DNA of 64,000 bases, taken from the NCBI RefSeq assembly GCF_017875765.1, contig NZ_JAGGNA010000001.1:953001-1017000 (forward strand). Direction: 5' to 3'. A program made the position numbers and the translations under genes. This DNA comes from Flavobacterium sp. CG_23.5. Its GTDB lineage: Bacteria; Bacteroidota; Bacteroidia; Flavobacteriales; Flavobacteriaceae. Positions 1 through 8,223 of this stretch are shown piece after piece (positions within the stretch are counted from its first letter, which is position 1; each line of letters opens with the position of its first letter). The notes below the pieces were generated by a model, which saw only the letters and a list, made by a program, of their open reading frames with translations, did not search any database and was not told the DNA's origin.

Positions 1-2
1 CC

Positions 3-1148
3 AACATCCCGGAAGTAATTCAAGAATTTTCAGGACAATTCCAATCGGAGAAAAACGGTTTTAAATTTATAAATAATGGTTTATTTGGATATATTTCCTA
101 TGATGCTGTTCGCTATTTTGAGAAAGTAACTATTGCCAAAAAAGACAACAGCATTTCTATTCCTGATGTGTATTATGCGGTGTACCAAAATATAATAGCT
201 ATCAATCATTTTAAAAATGAAGCGTATATTTTCTGTCACAGTTTAGACGGTAAAAATAATATTTCGGAAATTGAGCAATTATTGCAATCCCGAAATATTG
301 CGTCCTATAAATTCTCAAAAGAAGGAGAAGGGTTTTCAAATTTAACCGACGAAGAATTCAAGCATAATGTGGCTTTGGCCAAAAAACATTGTTTCCGTGG
401 TGATGTCTTTCAATTAGTTTTATCCCGAAGATTTACCCAAGGTTTCAAAGGCGATGAGTTTAATGTTTACAGAGCGTTACGAAGCATTAATCCTTCTCCT
501 TATTTGTTCTTTTTTGATTATGGCGATTTCAAAATATTTGGTTCATCACCCGAAGCCCAAATAATTGTAAAAGACCGTAAAGCCGAAATTCATCCTATCG
601 CAGGTACTTTTAAACGAACAGGTGATGACGAAAAAGACGCCATTCTAGCGAAACAGTTATCGGAAGATAAAAAAGAAAACAGCGAACATGTGATGCTAGT
701 TGATTTGGCCAGAAATGATCTCAGCAGAAACGGTCATAATGTAAACGTAGAAAAATATAGAGAAGTTCAGTTTTTCTCACATGTGATTCATTTGGTTTCC
801 AAAGTAACAGGCCATTTGCATGAAAATGCCACAACTATGCAAGTCGTCGCCGATACATTCCCCGCAGGAACATTGAGCGGAGCGCCAAAACACCGAGCGA
901 TGCAATTGATTGAAGATTACGAGAAAACAAACCGTAATTTTTATGGCGGCGCAATTGGTTTTATGGATTTCCAAGGAAACTTTAATCATGCAATTATGAT
1001 TCGGACTTTCTTGAGCAAAAACCATCAATTGCACTCACAAGCCGGTGCAGGAATTGTTGCCAGCTCTGATGAAGAAAGCGAAATGCAGGAAGTTTATAAT
1101 AAATTGCGCGCTTTGAATACTGCTTTGGATTTAGCCGAAACGATATAA
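3..1148 (+). CDS. trpE: anthranilate synthase component I (5'-truncated by window edge)
   Basis: The frame is open from base 3, so 381 residues are visible and perhaps 80 N-terminal residues lie outside the window. The product is the large subunit of anthranilate synthase, which turns chorismate plus TrpG-derived ammonia into anthranilate, the first step of tryptophan synthesis. Chorismate-binding motifs are seen: GSSPEAQI, HPIAGTFKRTG, EHVMLVDLARND and FPAGTLSGAPK. A GTG at 168 is internal to the conserved protein and is not the start. It heads the visible trp run. PabB shares the fold, but the trp neighbours settle the call. The feedback-inhibition region and any attenuator are not visible. 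Confidence 0.96.
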   Translation, partial: NIPEVIQEFSGQFQSEKNGFKFINNGLFGYISYDAVRYFEKVTIAKKDNSISIPDVYYAVYQNIIAINHFKNEAYIFCHSLDGKNNISEIEQLLQSRNIASYKFSKEGEGFSNLTDEEFKHNVALAKKHCFRGDVFQLVLSRRFTQGFKGDEFNVYRALRSINPSPYLFFFDYGDFKIFGSSPEAQIIVKDRKAEIHPIAGTFKRTGDDEKDAILAKQLSEDKKENSEHVMLVDLARNDLSRNGHNVNVEKYREVQFFSHVIHLVSKVTGHLHENATTMQVVADTFPAGTLSGAPKHRAMQLIEDYEKTNRNFYGGAIGFMDFQGNFNHAIMIRTFLSKNHQLHSQAGAGIVASSDEESEMQEVYNKLRALNTALDLAETI

Positions 1149-1150
1149 AT

Positions 1151-1234
1151 AATTTAAAGATTCAATAATTTAAGAATTTAAAGATTGCTGAAACACTAGA
1201 ATTTTTCAATCTTTAAATCTTTCAATTTTTCAAT
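1151..1234. repeat. A/T-rich inverted repeat between trpE and trpG (gene-free form)
   Basis: The left arm (1151-1187) carries two copies of AATTTAAAGATT. The right arm (1200-1234) carries the reverse complement CAATCTTTAAAT with further ttcaat words. Only about 12 bases separate the arms, so the transcript could fold into a long weak hairpin. The same words bracket the four-helix-bundle gene at 2986-3354. Confidence 0.75.
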
Positions 1235-1241
1235 AAAAAAA

Positions 1242-1808
1242 ATGAAAAAAATACTAGTTATAGATAATTACGATAGTTTCACTTATAATTTAGTGCATTA
1301 TCTGGAAGATTTGAATTGTGAAGTCACCGTTTATAGAAACGATGAATTTGATATTGACGAGATAGCAATCTTCGATAAAATACTACTTTCTCCAGGTCCC
1401 GGAATTCCTGATGAAGCGGGATTGTTAAAAGAAGTGATTCGGAAATATGCGCCTACCAAAAGTATTTTTGGAGTGTGTTTGGGTCAACAAGCGATAGGAG
1501 AAGTTTTTGGAGGAACACTTTCAAATCTTGACAAAGTATATCATGGTGTAGCAACAATGGTAAAAACGGTAGTCGTTGATGAACTTTTATTCGAAGGTCT
1601 AGGAAACGAATTTGAAGTGGGACGTTATCATTCATGGGTTGTAGATGCCGATTTACCTGATGTTCTCGAAGCCACTTCATTCGATGAAAATGGACAAGTA
1701 ATGTCCTTGCGACACAAAACATTCGATGTGCGTGGCGTTCAATTTCATCCGGAAAGTGTATTGACACCTAACGGGAAAAAGATATTGGAAAACTGGGTGA
1801 ACTCATAG
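1242..1808 (+). CDS. trpG: anthranilate synthase component II (glutamine amidotransferase)
   Basis: 188 aa, a single class I glutamine amidotransferase domain, which is the full family length. It releases ammonia from glutamine and channels it to TrpE. The catalytic triad is visible: Cys79 in FGVCLGQQAIGE, and His169 and Glu171 in QFHPES. The oxyanion motif SPGPGIPDEAG lies near residue 50. The ATG is preceded by an A-rich stretch, as is usual here where Shine-Dalgarno motifs are weak. PabA is nearly indistinguishable from TrpG and the protein may serve both pathways; the position between trpE and trpD favours TrpG. Confidence 0.95.
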   Translation: MKKILVIDNYDSFTYNLVHYLEDLNCEVTVYRNDEFDIDEIAIFDKILLSPGPGIPDEAGLLKEVIRKYAPTKSIFGVCLGQQAIGEVFGGTLSNLDKVYHGVATMVKTVVVDELLFEGLGNEFEVGRYHSWVVDADLPDVLEATSFDENGQVMSLRHKTFDVRGVQFHPESVLTPNGKKILENWVNS

Positions 1809-1845
1809 TTTGCAGTGTTCAGTCTCAGCGTTCAGTAGTAATCAG
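1809..1845. repeat. short CAGT-type intergenic repeat
   Basis: Contains the words cagtgttcagt and gcgttcagtagtaatcag directly after the trpG stop. The same vocabulary recurs at 30776-30810 and, inverted, at 30939-31010, with a fragment near 46398. It is not coding. Confidence 0.5.
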
Positions 1846-1937
1846 GCAGCAAAAATTATATTTTAAGCATTGCCAATGTGTAATTCTTTGTGTGTAAAAA
1901 CCATTTCGGTAAAACAATCAAAGTATCCAACAATAAA

Positions 1938-1972
1938 AAAACTTTGTGTCTTAGCGCCTTCGAGGCAAATAA
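1938..1972. repeat. short 'ctttgtg..ttagcgcc' intergenic repeat
   Basis: The run actttgtgtcttagcgcc followed by ttcgaggcaaa sits just upstream of trpD. Its vocabulary resembles the 46471-46520 stretch upstream of the class III aminotransferase (aactttgcg, cctttgcggttaaa). It is treated as an intergenic repeat rather than coding, although an open frame runs through it into trpD from 1890. Confidence 0.45.
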
Positions 1973-1979
1973 CAACAAA

Positions 1980-2972
1980 ATGAAAAACATATTAAACAGA
2001 CTTATCAATCACGAAATGCTTTCGAAAGAAGAAGCAAAAAATGTATTGGTAAATATTTCCAATGGAAGTTACAACACCAGTCAGATTGCTTCATTTCTTA
2101 CCGTTTATATGATGCGCAGCGTTAGTATCGATGAACTTTCCGGATTCCGCGAAGCCTTGTTGGACTTGTGTATTCGAGTAGATTTATCCGCTTATAATAC
2201 GATCGATTTGTGTGGAACTGGCGGCGATGGAAAAGATACTTTTAACATCTCTACTTTAGCCTCTTTTGTGGCTGCCGGTGCTGGGATAAAAGTCGCAAAG
2301 CATGGGAATTATGGTGTTTCATCAATTTCTGGGTCCAGTAATGTGATGGAAAAACTGGGAATTAAGTTCAGCAATGACAACGATTTCTTGGAAAAATGTA
2401 TGGACAAGGCAGGAATTGCGATATTACACGCTCCGCTATTTCACCCCGCTATGAAAAATGTAGGTCCAATTAGAAAAGAACTGGCGGTTAAAACCTTCTT
2501 CAATATGTTGGGTCCGATGGTAAATCCATCGTTTCCAAAGAACCAATTAGTGGGAGTTTTCAACTTGGAATTAGCCAGAATGTACGCGTATTTATACCAA
2601 AATACCGATGTGAATTTTACTATTCTGCATTCGCTTGACGGTTATGATGAAGTTTCATTGACAGGTCCGACGAAGATTATTACAAGTAGCATGGAAGGAA
2701 TGTTAAATCCAAAAGATTTTGGAGTTCGCCTTTTGCTGCAAAGCGAAATTGAAGGTGGAACAACGATTGATGAATCGGCGCAACTATTTACTGATATCAT
2801 TTCAGGTAAAGGAACCGAAGCACAAAATAATGTCGTTTCTGCCAATGCTGGAATGGCAATCGCAACGGTCACAAAATGCACTCCTTTAGAAGGATTTCAA
2901 ATAGCGAAAGAAAGTTTATTATCCGGAAAAGGACTTTTATCTTTGAACAAATTGAAAGATTTAAGTATTTAA
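1980..2972 (+). CDS. trpD: anthranilate phosphoribosyltransferase
   Basis: 330 aa from the ATG at 1980, the normal family length. An upstream in-frame start at 1890 would add 30 residues encoded by intergenic repeat, so it is rejected. The enzyme joins anthranilate to PRPP. The PRPP loop GTGGDGKDTFN starts at residue 79, KHGNY is at 107-111, and the conserved SGSSNVMEKLG follows. TrpD is separate from TrpG here. The last codons (KLKDLSI) are built from the same attgaaagatttaag repeat words that continue past the stop, so the extreme C-terminus may have been rewritten by the repeat. Confidence 0.95.
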   Translation: MKNILNRLINHEMLSKEEAKNVLVNISNGSYNTSQIASFLTVYMMRSVSIDELSGFREALLDLCIRVDLSAYNTIDLCGTGGDGKDTFNISTLASFVAAGAGIKVAKHGNYGVSSISGSSNVMEKLGIKFSNDNDFLEKCMDKAGIAILHAPLFHPAMKNVGPIRKELAVKTFFNMLGPMVNPSFPKNQLVGVFNLELARMYAYLYQNTDVNFTILHSLDGYDEVSLTGPTKIITSSMEGMLNPKDFGVRLLLQSEIEGGTTIDESAQLFTDIISGKGTEAQNNVVSANAGMAIATVTKCTPLEGFQIAKESLLSGKGLLSLNKLKDLSI

Positions 2973-2984
2973 AGATTTAAAAAT
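2950..2984. repeat. left arm of inverted repeat bracketing the four-helix-bundle gene
   Basis: Words attgaaagattt and tttaaagatttaaaaatt overlap the trpD 3' end and the spacer. They are the reverse complement in type of the right arm at 3371-3410. The gene-free version of the same arm pair lies at 1151-1234. Confidence 0.65.
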
Positions 2985-2985
2985 T

Positions 2986-3354
2986 ATGACAAAATCGTTT
3001 GAAGAGTTTGATGTTTATAATAAAGGGATCGTATTAGCAAAATTAGTTTTTGAATTATTAAATAGTAAAACATTTGAAAAAGAATTTGGTTTCAAAGATC
3101 AGATAAAAAGAGCTGTCATTTCAATTACAAACAATATAGCAGAAGGCTCTGAATATAATAATAACAAACAACTCATTAGATATTTGAAAATCTCAAAAGG
3201 AAGTTGTGCAGAAGTTAGAAGTATGCTAATTTTATCTCGAGAACTAGGCTTTTGTTCTCAAACAGAAATTGAAGAAGGCTATAAAATAAGTATAGAAATA
3301 TCTCAAAATTTATCCAATTTTATTAAATATTTAATCACTAAAATCAAAGACTAA
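2986..3354 (+). CDS. four-helix-bundle protein (23S rRNA-intervening-sequence protein family)
   Basis: 122 aa, a typical length. N-terminal FDVYNKGIVLAKLVFEL, then DQIKRAVISITNNIAEGSE and the KGSCAEVRSMLILSRELG helix match the family annotated as four helix bundle protein, first known from ORFs inside 23S rRNA intervening sequences. The biochemical role is not established; the fold forms small oligomers. The gene sits inside the trp operon between trpD and trpC, 13 bases after the trpD stop, and inverted A/T repeats lie on both sides. It has nothing to do with tryptophan synthesis as far as is known, so it is probably a passenger. The family call is strong and the function is unknown. Confidence 0.85.
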   Translation: MTKSFEEFDVYNKGIVLAKLVFELLNSKTFEKEFGFKDQIKRAVISITNNIAEGSEYNNNKQLIRYLKISKGSCAEVRSMLILSRELGFCSQTEIEEGYKISIEISQNLSNFIKYLITKIKD

Positions 3355-3370
3355 TATTTATTCAGATTGG

Positions 3371-3410
3371 AATTTTTCAATCTTTAAATTTTTCAATCTT
3401 TAAATTAAAA
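3371..3410. repeat. right arm of inverted repeat bracketing the four-helix-bundle gene
   Basis: Two tandem copies of tttttcaatctttaaatt. The reverse complement matches the type of the left arm at 2950-2984 and the arms at 1151-1234. Confidence 0.7.
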
Positions 3411-3413
3411 TAA

Positions 3414-4196
3414 ATGAACATCCTAGATAAAATAATAGTCGATAAAAAAAGAGAAGTCATTCTCAAGAAATCAATCATTCCTGTTTCACAATTGGAAGCG
3501 TCGATTTTCTTCGAAAAAAAGACGATTTCGTTGCGTGATAATTTGTTAAACAGTACCTCTGGAATAATTGCCGAGCATAAACGCCGTTCGCCTTCTAAAG
3601 CGGAAATAAATTATAGTTTTACGGTTGAAGAAGTAACAAAAGGCTATGAAGATGCGGGCGCTTGCGGAATTTCAGTTTTAACGGATGGAAAATATTTCGG
3701 TGGTTCCTTGGACGATTTACTTTTGGCAAGAGCCACAGTAAGTATTCCTTTATTGCGAAAAGAATTTATTGTTGATGAATACCAAATACTGGAAGCCAAA
3801 GCACACGGAGCCGATTTGATTCTACTAATAGCAGCCGTTTTAACGAGAGACGAAATCAAAACCTTATCTGAATTTGCTAAAAGTCTTGGACTAGAAGTTT
3901 TATTGGAAGTCCACAATCAGGAAGAATTGGAAAAATCGATTATGCCAACATTAGACATGATTGGGGTAAATAACAGAAACCTAAAAACTTTCGAAGTGAG
4001 TTTGGATTTCAGCAAGCAATTAGCAGCACAAATCCCAAATGATTTCGTAAAAGTATCCGAAAGCGGAATTTCATCTATTGAAGCAATTAATGAATTAAAA
4101 CCTTGCGGTTACAAAGGATTTTTGATTGGAGAAAACTTTATGAAAACGGATAATGCCGGTAAAGCAGCAAGCGAATTTATTTCAAAATTAGTATGA
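3414..4196 (+). CDS. trpC: indole-3-glycerol phosphate synthase
   Basis: 260 aa, a complete single-domain TIM barrel. It cyclises CdRP to indole-3-glycerol phosphate with loss of CO2. Barrel motifs are in order: IIAEHKRRSPSKAEI (catalytic Lys region), ISVLTDGKYFGGS, LLRKEFIVDEYQI, LEVLLEVHNQEELE, IGVNNRNLKTF and VSESGI. The stop TGA lies inside an ATGA whose ATG would read MKL, as the trpF start does. This suggests trpC and trpF were once directly coupled, before the unknown gene at 4239 arrived between them. Confidence 0.96.
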   Translation: MNILDKIIVDKKREVILKKSIIPVSQLEASIFFEKKTISLRDNLLNSTSGIIAEHKRRSPSKAEINYSFTVEEVTKGYEDAGACGISVLTDGKYFGGSLDDLLLARATVSIPLLRKEFIVDEYQILEAKAHGADLILLIAAVLTRDEIKTLSEFAKSLGLEVLLEVHNQEELEKSIMPTLDMIGVNNRNLKTFEVSLDFSKQLAAQIPNDFVKVSESGISSIEAINELKPCGYKGFLIGENFMKTDNAGKAASEFISKLV

Positions 4197-4238
4197 AATT
4201 AAGCTATTTACAGGTTAATTAATGAACACAATAATAGA

Positions 4239-4853
4239 ATGCAAAAATTATTTTTATTTCTCTTTTTTATAAGTTTTACCTCATTTTCACAAATTAGGTA
4301 TTACAAAATTAATTATGGTGATTTACCCCAATCAATTGAACTTATAGAAAATGATAATGGCCAATTTAAAGGAAGTATAAATACGGAATTAGATAAGGGC
4401 AATTGGGATATTAATTGGTTAAATAGAACTTGGAGAAAGCTTTGGAAAATAGAAACCAAAAAAAAATCTATTATTGATACATTAAGTGAAGACCTAGTTA
4501 AAAATTTAATGTACCAATTAGAAAAAGACGGAATTGAAACAATTAAAAATTGTAAAGATGATACAGATTGCAATAATATTGGTTTTCTTGATGGTTCAAG
4601 CACATCCTTTAAAATTAAAACTAAAAAAAATGACCGTGAATATTATTTCAGTGAAATATATCCAATTTTAAAAGATAATAGAGAAACTAATGAGATAAGA
4701 AAACAAGCCCAAAATATTATAACTACATTGGATAGATTTATCAGCCAAAAAGAAAGTTTTTCCAAAGCGATTAAACAATTACCAAGGGGTAAATACTACT
4801 ATTTTAGTGGTATTTCCATTTGCAGAATTAATAATAATAAAAAAAGGAAATAA
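4239..4853 (+). CDS. unknown secreted protein inside the trp operon
   Basis: 204 aa. The first 18 residues (MQKLFLFLFFISFTSFSQ) look like a Sec signal peptide ending at the Ser-Gln junction common in this phylum. The rest is Lys/Asn-rich and hydrophilic with one close cysteine pair (NCKDDTDCNN). No domain is recognised. It is more AT-rich than trpC and trpF on either side, which fits a recent arrival. It lies 42 bases after trpC and about 40 before trpF, so it is probably co-transcribed. No function is assigned. Confidence 0.7.
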   Translation: MQKLFLFLFFISFTSFSQIRYYKINYGDLPQSIELIENDNGQFKGSINTELDKGNWDINWLNRTWRKLWKIETKKKSIIDTLSEDLVKNLMYQLEKDGIETIKNCKDDTDCNNIGFLDGSSTSFKIKTKKNDREYYFSEIYPILKDNRETNEIRKQAQNIITTLDRFISQKESFSKAIKQLPRGKYYYFSGISICRINNNKKRK

Positions 4854-4892
4854 GCAACATTATTGAGAAATGCATATACTAAAATTCAAAAG

Positions 4893-5513
4893 ATGAAACT
4901 CAAAATCTGCGGCATGAAATATCCCGATAATATTCTCGAAGTAGGCTCGCTCGTACCCGATTATATGGGTTTTATATTCTGGAAGAAATCAGCTCGATAT
5001 TTTGACGGAGTGATTCCAGATTTACCAAAATCAATTAAAAAAGTGGGCGTTTTTGTAAACGAAACTGCCGAAGTAATTTTGGCGAAAGTCATAAAATATG
5101 ATTTGCAAGCTATTCAATTACACGGTCACGAATCCGTTGAATTTTGTTTAAATTTAAAAAATGAATTAGATTCTAAAATCGAGATAATTAAAGTTTTTTC
5201 GGTCGATGATGATTTTGATTTTGAAGTATTGAAACCATTTGAAGCGGTTTGTGACTATTTCCTTTTTGATACCAAAGGAAAATTACCCGGCGGAAACGGA
5301 ACTACGTTCGACTGGAAAGTATTAGAAAAGTACCCTTCAAGCAAACCATTCTTTTTAAGTGGTGGAATTGGAATTGAGGAATTGGAAGCAGTTAAAGAAA
5401 TATCAAAAAGCAATTTACCCCTTTACGCCATTGATGTAAACAGTAAATTTGAAATAGAACCCGGATTAAAAAACATAAACCTTGTACGGACAGGTCGCGA
5501 CCTATCCCTGTAA
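4893..5513 (+). CDS. trpF: phosphoribosylanthranilate isomerase
   Basis: 206 aa from the ATG at 4893. A TTG at 4863 would add 10 unconserved residues and is rejected, since the family starts at LKICG. It isomerises PRA to CdRP. Visible motifs: KICGM (catalytic Cys near the N-terminus), MGFIFWKKSARYF, KVGVFVNE, IQLHGHES, LFDTKGKLPGGNGTTFDW (catalytic Asp), FFLSGGIG and AIDVNSKFEIEPG. It is separate from trpC. Confidence 0.95.
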   Translation: MKLKICGMKYPDNILEVGSLVPDYMGFIFWKKSARYFDGVIPDLPKSIKKVGVFVNETAEVILAKVIKYDLQAIQLHGHESVEFCLNLKNELDSKIEIIKVFSVDDDFDFEVLKPFEAVCDYFLFDTKGKLPGGNGTTFDWKVLEKYPSSKPFFLSGGIGIEELEAVKEISKSNLPLYAIDVNSKFEIEPGLKNINLVRTGRDLSL

Positions 5514-5532
5514 AAAATAAAAAATAAAAATC

Positions 5533-6714
5533 ATGTCATACAACGTCAACGAAAAAGGCTATTACGGAGAATTTGGAGGAGCCTACATTCCTGAAATGTT
5601 ATATCCAAATGTAGAAGAATTACGTCAGCAATATCTGAAAATTACAGCTGAACCTGAGTTTCAAGAAGAATTTGAGGCACTTTTAAAAGATTATGTAGGT
5701 CGCCCTACTCCACTTTATTTTGCAAAGCGCTTATCAGAACAATACAACACCAAAATCTACTTAAAAAGAGAAGATTTGTGTCATACCGGTGCGCATAAAG
5801 TCAACAATACTATTGGACAAATCCTTTTGGCAAAACGTTTGGGCAAAACCAGAATCATCGCCGAAACCGGTGCCGGTCAACATGGCGTGGCAACGGCCAC
5901 CGTTTGTGCGCTAATGGGATTGGAATGTATTGTGTACATGGGTGAAATCGACATCAAGCGTCAAGCGCCAAATGTGGCTCGAATGAAAATGTTAGGTGCC
6001 GAAGTTCGTCCCGCACTTTCCGGTTCAAAAACCTTAAAAGACGCCACAAATGAAGCCATTCGCGATTGGATTAACAACCCAGTTGATACCTATTACATTA
6101 TTGGATCTGTGGTAGGACCACATCCTTATCCGGATATGGTGGCCCGTTTTCAAAGTGTAATTTCTAAGGAGATCAAAGAACAATTACTGGAAAAAGAAGG
6201 ACGAGAAAATCCGGATTATGTCATCGCTTGCGTAGGAGGCGGAAGCAATGCCGCAGGAACTTATTATCATTTTCTAGACAACGAAGACGTGAAAATTATT
6301 GCAGTAGAAGCAGCCGGTTTAGGTGTTGATTCTGGCGAGAGTGCCGCTACATCAGCTTTAGGAAAAGTGGGTGTCATTCACGGCAGTAAAACGCTGTTAA
6401 TGCAAACTACGGATGGCCAAATCACCGAACCGTACTCCATTTCAGCAGGACTTGATTACCCAGGTGTAGGTCCTATGCATGCTAATTTATTCACCACTGG
6501 CAGAGCACAATTCATCTCGATAACTGATGAGCAAGCCATGCAATGGGGAATCAAATTATCCCAAATGGAAGGTCTTATTCCCGCCATCGAAAGTGCGCAT
6601 GCCTTTGCCGTTCTCGACGAAATGAAATTCAAACCAGAGGATATTGTAGTAATCAATCTTTCCGGTCGTGGCGACAAAGATTTGAATACTTACATCGATT
6701 ATTTTAAATTATAG
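5533..6714 (+). CDS. trpB: tryptophan synthase beta subunit
   Basis: 393 aa, full length, TrpB1 type. It condenses indole with serine using PLP. The PLP lysine is Lys89 in [10 protein letters not shown]. The indole channel and cofactor motifs [22 protein letters not shown] and NLSGRGDKD are intact. The gene follows trpF by 19 bases. Codon use is richer in GC than in the passenger genes, as expected for a conserved housekeeping gene. Confidence 0.98.
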   Translation: MSYNVNEKGYYGEFGGAYIPEMLYPNVEELRQQYLKITAEPEFQEEFEALLKDYVGRPTPLYFAKRLSEQYNTKIYLKREDLCHTGAHKVNNTIGQILLAKRLGKTRIIAETGAGQHGVATATVCALMGLECIVYMGEIDIKRQAPNVARMKMLGAEVRPALSGSKTLKDATNEAIRDWINNPVDTYYIIGSVVGPHPYPDMVARFQSVISKEIKEQLLEKEGRENPDYVIACVGGGSNAAGTYYHFLDNEDVKIIAVEAAGLGVDSGESAATSALGKVGVIHGSKTLLMQTTDGQITEPYSISAGLDYPGVGPMHANLFTTGRAQFISITDEQAMQWGIKLSQMEGLIPAIESAHAFAVLDEMKFKPEDIVVINLSGRGDKDLNTYIDYFKL

Positions 6715-6728
6715 CTGGGTTTATCTCG

Positions 6729-6872
6729 TCCCGAAGTGTCGGGATATTTTCGGGGCGTTCCCTTGCTTTCACTAGCGTTACAGCAAGGTCAGGCTTTCCG
6801 TTACAATCTTTTTTATCTTGTTAAAAAAACAAGATAAAAAAGGATTTTCACTGTAATCCTTAACGCAAACCC
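6729..6872. repeat. structured intergenic repeat, copy 1 (long form)
   Basis: Starts with the palindrome tcccgaagtgtcggga (6729-6744). Then come ggggcgttccc, a small hairpin ccttgct..agcaagg, and the core ccgttacaatc (6798-6808). A perfect 14-bp stem follows (6809-6822 with 6828-6841), then ggattttcact. It closes with aacgcaaaccc, which can pair with gggcgtt at the 5' side. The core and the post-stem motif recur at 27051-27119 and 47724-47815 with different stem sequences. Confidence 0.75.
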
Positions 6873-6917
6873 AACAACATTAAATGAATTCAGATTGACA
6901 TTTTTAAAATAGAAACT

Positions 6918-7238
6918 ATGGAAAAATTATTCACTTACGGCAGTCTGCAACATGATGAAGTACAACAAGACCTTTTTGGGCGCTCACTACAAGGAACGCC
7001 TGAAACGTTAATTGGTTATGTGGTAAAACAAATTCAAATCGAAGAAGAATTTGGATTAGTTCAATATCCCATCATCGTGGAAACGCATAAACCCGAAGAC
7101 ACTATAAACGGAATTGTGTACACCATTTCGTCCCAAGAACTTCGCCAGTGTGATCTTTACGAAGGAGTACATTATAAACGTGTTGAGGTTCATTTGCAAT
7201 CGGAACAAAAAGCTTGGGCTTACAGCGCTTCAATATAA
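6918..7238 (+). CDS. gamma-glutamylcyclotransferase-family protein (AIG2-like)
   Basis: 106 aa. The N-terminal LFTYGSLQHDEVQQDLFGR carries the YGSL substrate-loop signature of the family. DTINGIVYTISSQELRQCD and LYEGVHYKRVEV complete the small barrel and contain the conserved acidic position. Proteins of this fold release 5-oxoproline from gamma-glutamyl compounds; the substrate here is unknown. It lies between trpB and trpA with a structured repeat before it and a degenerate CCCCCTAACC repeat after it. It looks like another passenger in the operon. Confidence 0.82.
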   Translation: MEKLFTYGSLQHDEVQQDLFGRSLQGTPETLIGYVVKQIQIEEEFGLVQYPIIVETHKPEDTINGIVYTISSQELRQCDLYEGVHYKRVEVHLQSEQKAWAYSASI

Positions 7239-7299
7239 GTTGTTACATTAAATAAACCTGTAAGAATTAAAACTTACAGAAGCTACTAAAAATTATAAA

Positions 7300-7340
7300 A
7301 TACCCCCTAACCTCTCGATAAAATTAGGAGAAGAGTTCTG
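7300..7340. repeat. degenerate CCCCCTAACC-type repeat
   Basis: taccccctaacctctcgat then ttaggagaagagttctg lies just upstream of trpA. A cleaner copy (CCCCCTAACCCCCGAAGGGGG) is at 35951-35971. Confidence 0.45.
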
Positions 7341-7363
7341 AATAGGGAAATAAAAAAACTAAA

Positions 7364-8128
7364 ATGAATCGAATAAATCAAAAATTACAAGAGACTAAAA
7401 AGATACTTTCTATCTATTTCTCAGCGGGATATCCCAACTTAAATGACACCGTACAAATCATTCAGGATTTAGAAAAAAACGGCGTTGATATGATCGAAAT
7501 CGGATTGCCGTTTAGCGATCCATTGGCTGATGGACCAACCATTCAAGCCAGTTCAACCCAAGCCCTACATAACGGAATGACAACGCAAGTTTTGTTTGAC
7601 CAATTAAAGGACATTCGGAAAACAGTTTCAATTCCGCTAGTAATTATGGGATATTTCAATCCAATGTTGCAATACGGAGTGGAAAATTTCTGCAAGAAAT
7701 GCGCGGAGATTGGTATTGATGGATTAATCATTCCAGATCTTCCGGTTGATGTTTATGCTGATGAATACAAAGAAACATTCGAAAAATACGGCTTGAAAAA
7801 TATTTTCTTGATTACGCCACAAACCTCCGTAGAACGCATTCAGTTTATTGATTCCGTCTCTGATGGATTTATTTATATGGTGAGCTCTGCGAGTGTTACC
7901 GGTTCACAAACTGGTTTTGGAAGCGTACAAGAAGACTATTTCAAACGCATTGCCGACATGCATTTAAAAAACCCACAGGTAATTGGCTTTGGAATCAACA
8001 ACAAAGAAACCTTTGACCAAGCCACACAATTCGCTAAAGGAGCGATTATAGGAAGTGCTTTTATTCAAGATTTAACCAAAAATGGAACAGGAAAAATTGG
8101 GGAGTTTGTTGGCGGGATTAGGGAATAA
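7364..8128 (+). CDS. trpA: tryptophan synthase alpha subunit
   Basis: 254 aa, complete. It cleaves indole-3-glycerol phosphate to indole for TrpB. Catalytic Glu45 (MIEIGLPFSDP) and Asp56 (LADGPTIQ) are present, as are the phosphate-binding VIGFGINN and the final GSAFIQDL. It ends the catalytic trp run. About 0.85 kb downstream (8961-9084) is a second, 85 percent identical copy of its 3' end. The tail of this gene, or the remnant, therefore came from a diverged lineage. Confidence 0.97.
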   Translation: MNRINQKLQETKKILSIYFSAGYPNLNDTVQIIQDLEKNGVDMIEIGLPFSDPLADGPTIQASSTQALHNGMTTQVLFDQLKDIRKTVSIPLVIMGYFNPMLQYGVENFCKKCAEIGIDGLIIPDLPVDVYADEYKETFEKYGLKNIFLITPQTSVERIQFIDSVSDGFIYMVSSASVTGSQTGFGSVQEDYFKRIADMHLKNPQVIGFGINNKETFDQATQFAKGAIIGSAFIQDLTKNGTGKIGEFVGGIRE

Positions 8129-8150
8129 AAACACGGTTTAGGTTATAAAA

Positions 8151-8200
8151 AAATCCCTTTCGACATTCTTTTTAGAGGAATGTGAGAGGGATTCTTTATT
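8151..8200. terminator. bidirectional terminator between trpA and the PIN toxin gene
   Basis: aaaaatccct (8156-8158 onward) pairs with agggatt, and the inner cattc pairs with gaatg, in a long hairpin with a T-rich flank on the right and an A-rich flank on the left. It sits between convergent genes. Confidence 0.75.
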
Positions 8201-8223
8201 TTTATTTTACTATATAGTCTTCC

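Noticed and set aside
168..170. GTG as the start of trpE
   Set aside because: The frame is open to the window edge and the upstream residues belong to the TrpE N-terminal domain.
1890..1979. In-frame 30-residue N-terminal extension of trpD
   Set aside because: It is encoded by intergenic repeat words and has no family similarity; the conserved protein begins at the ATG at 1980.
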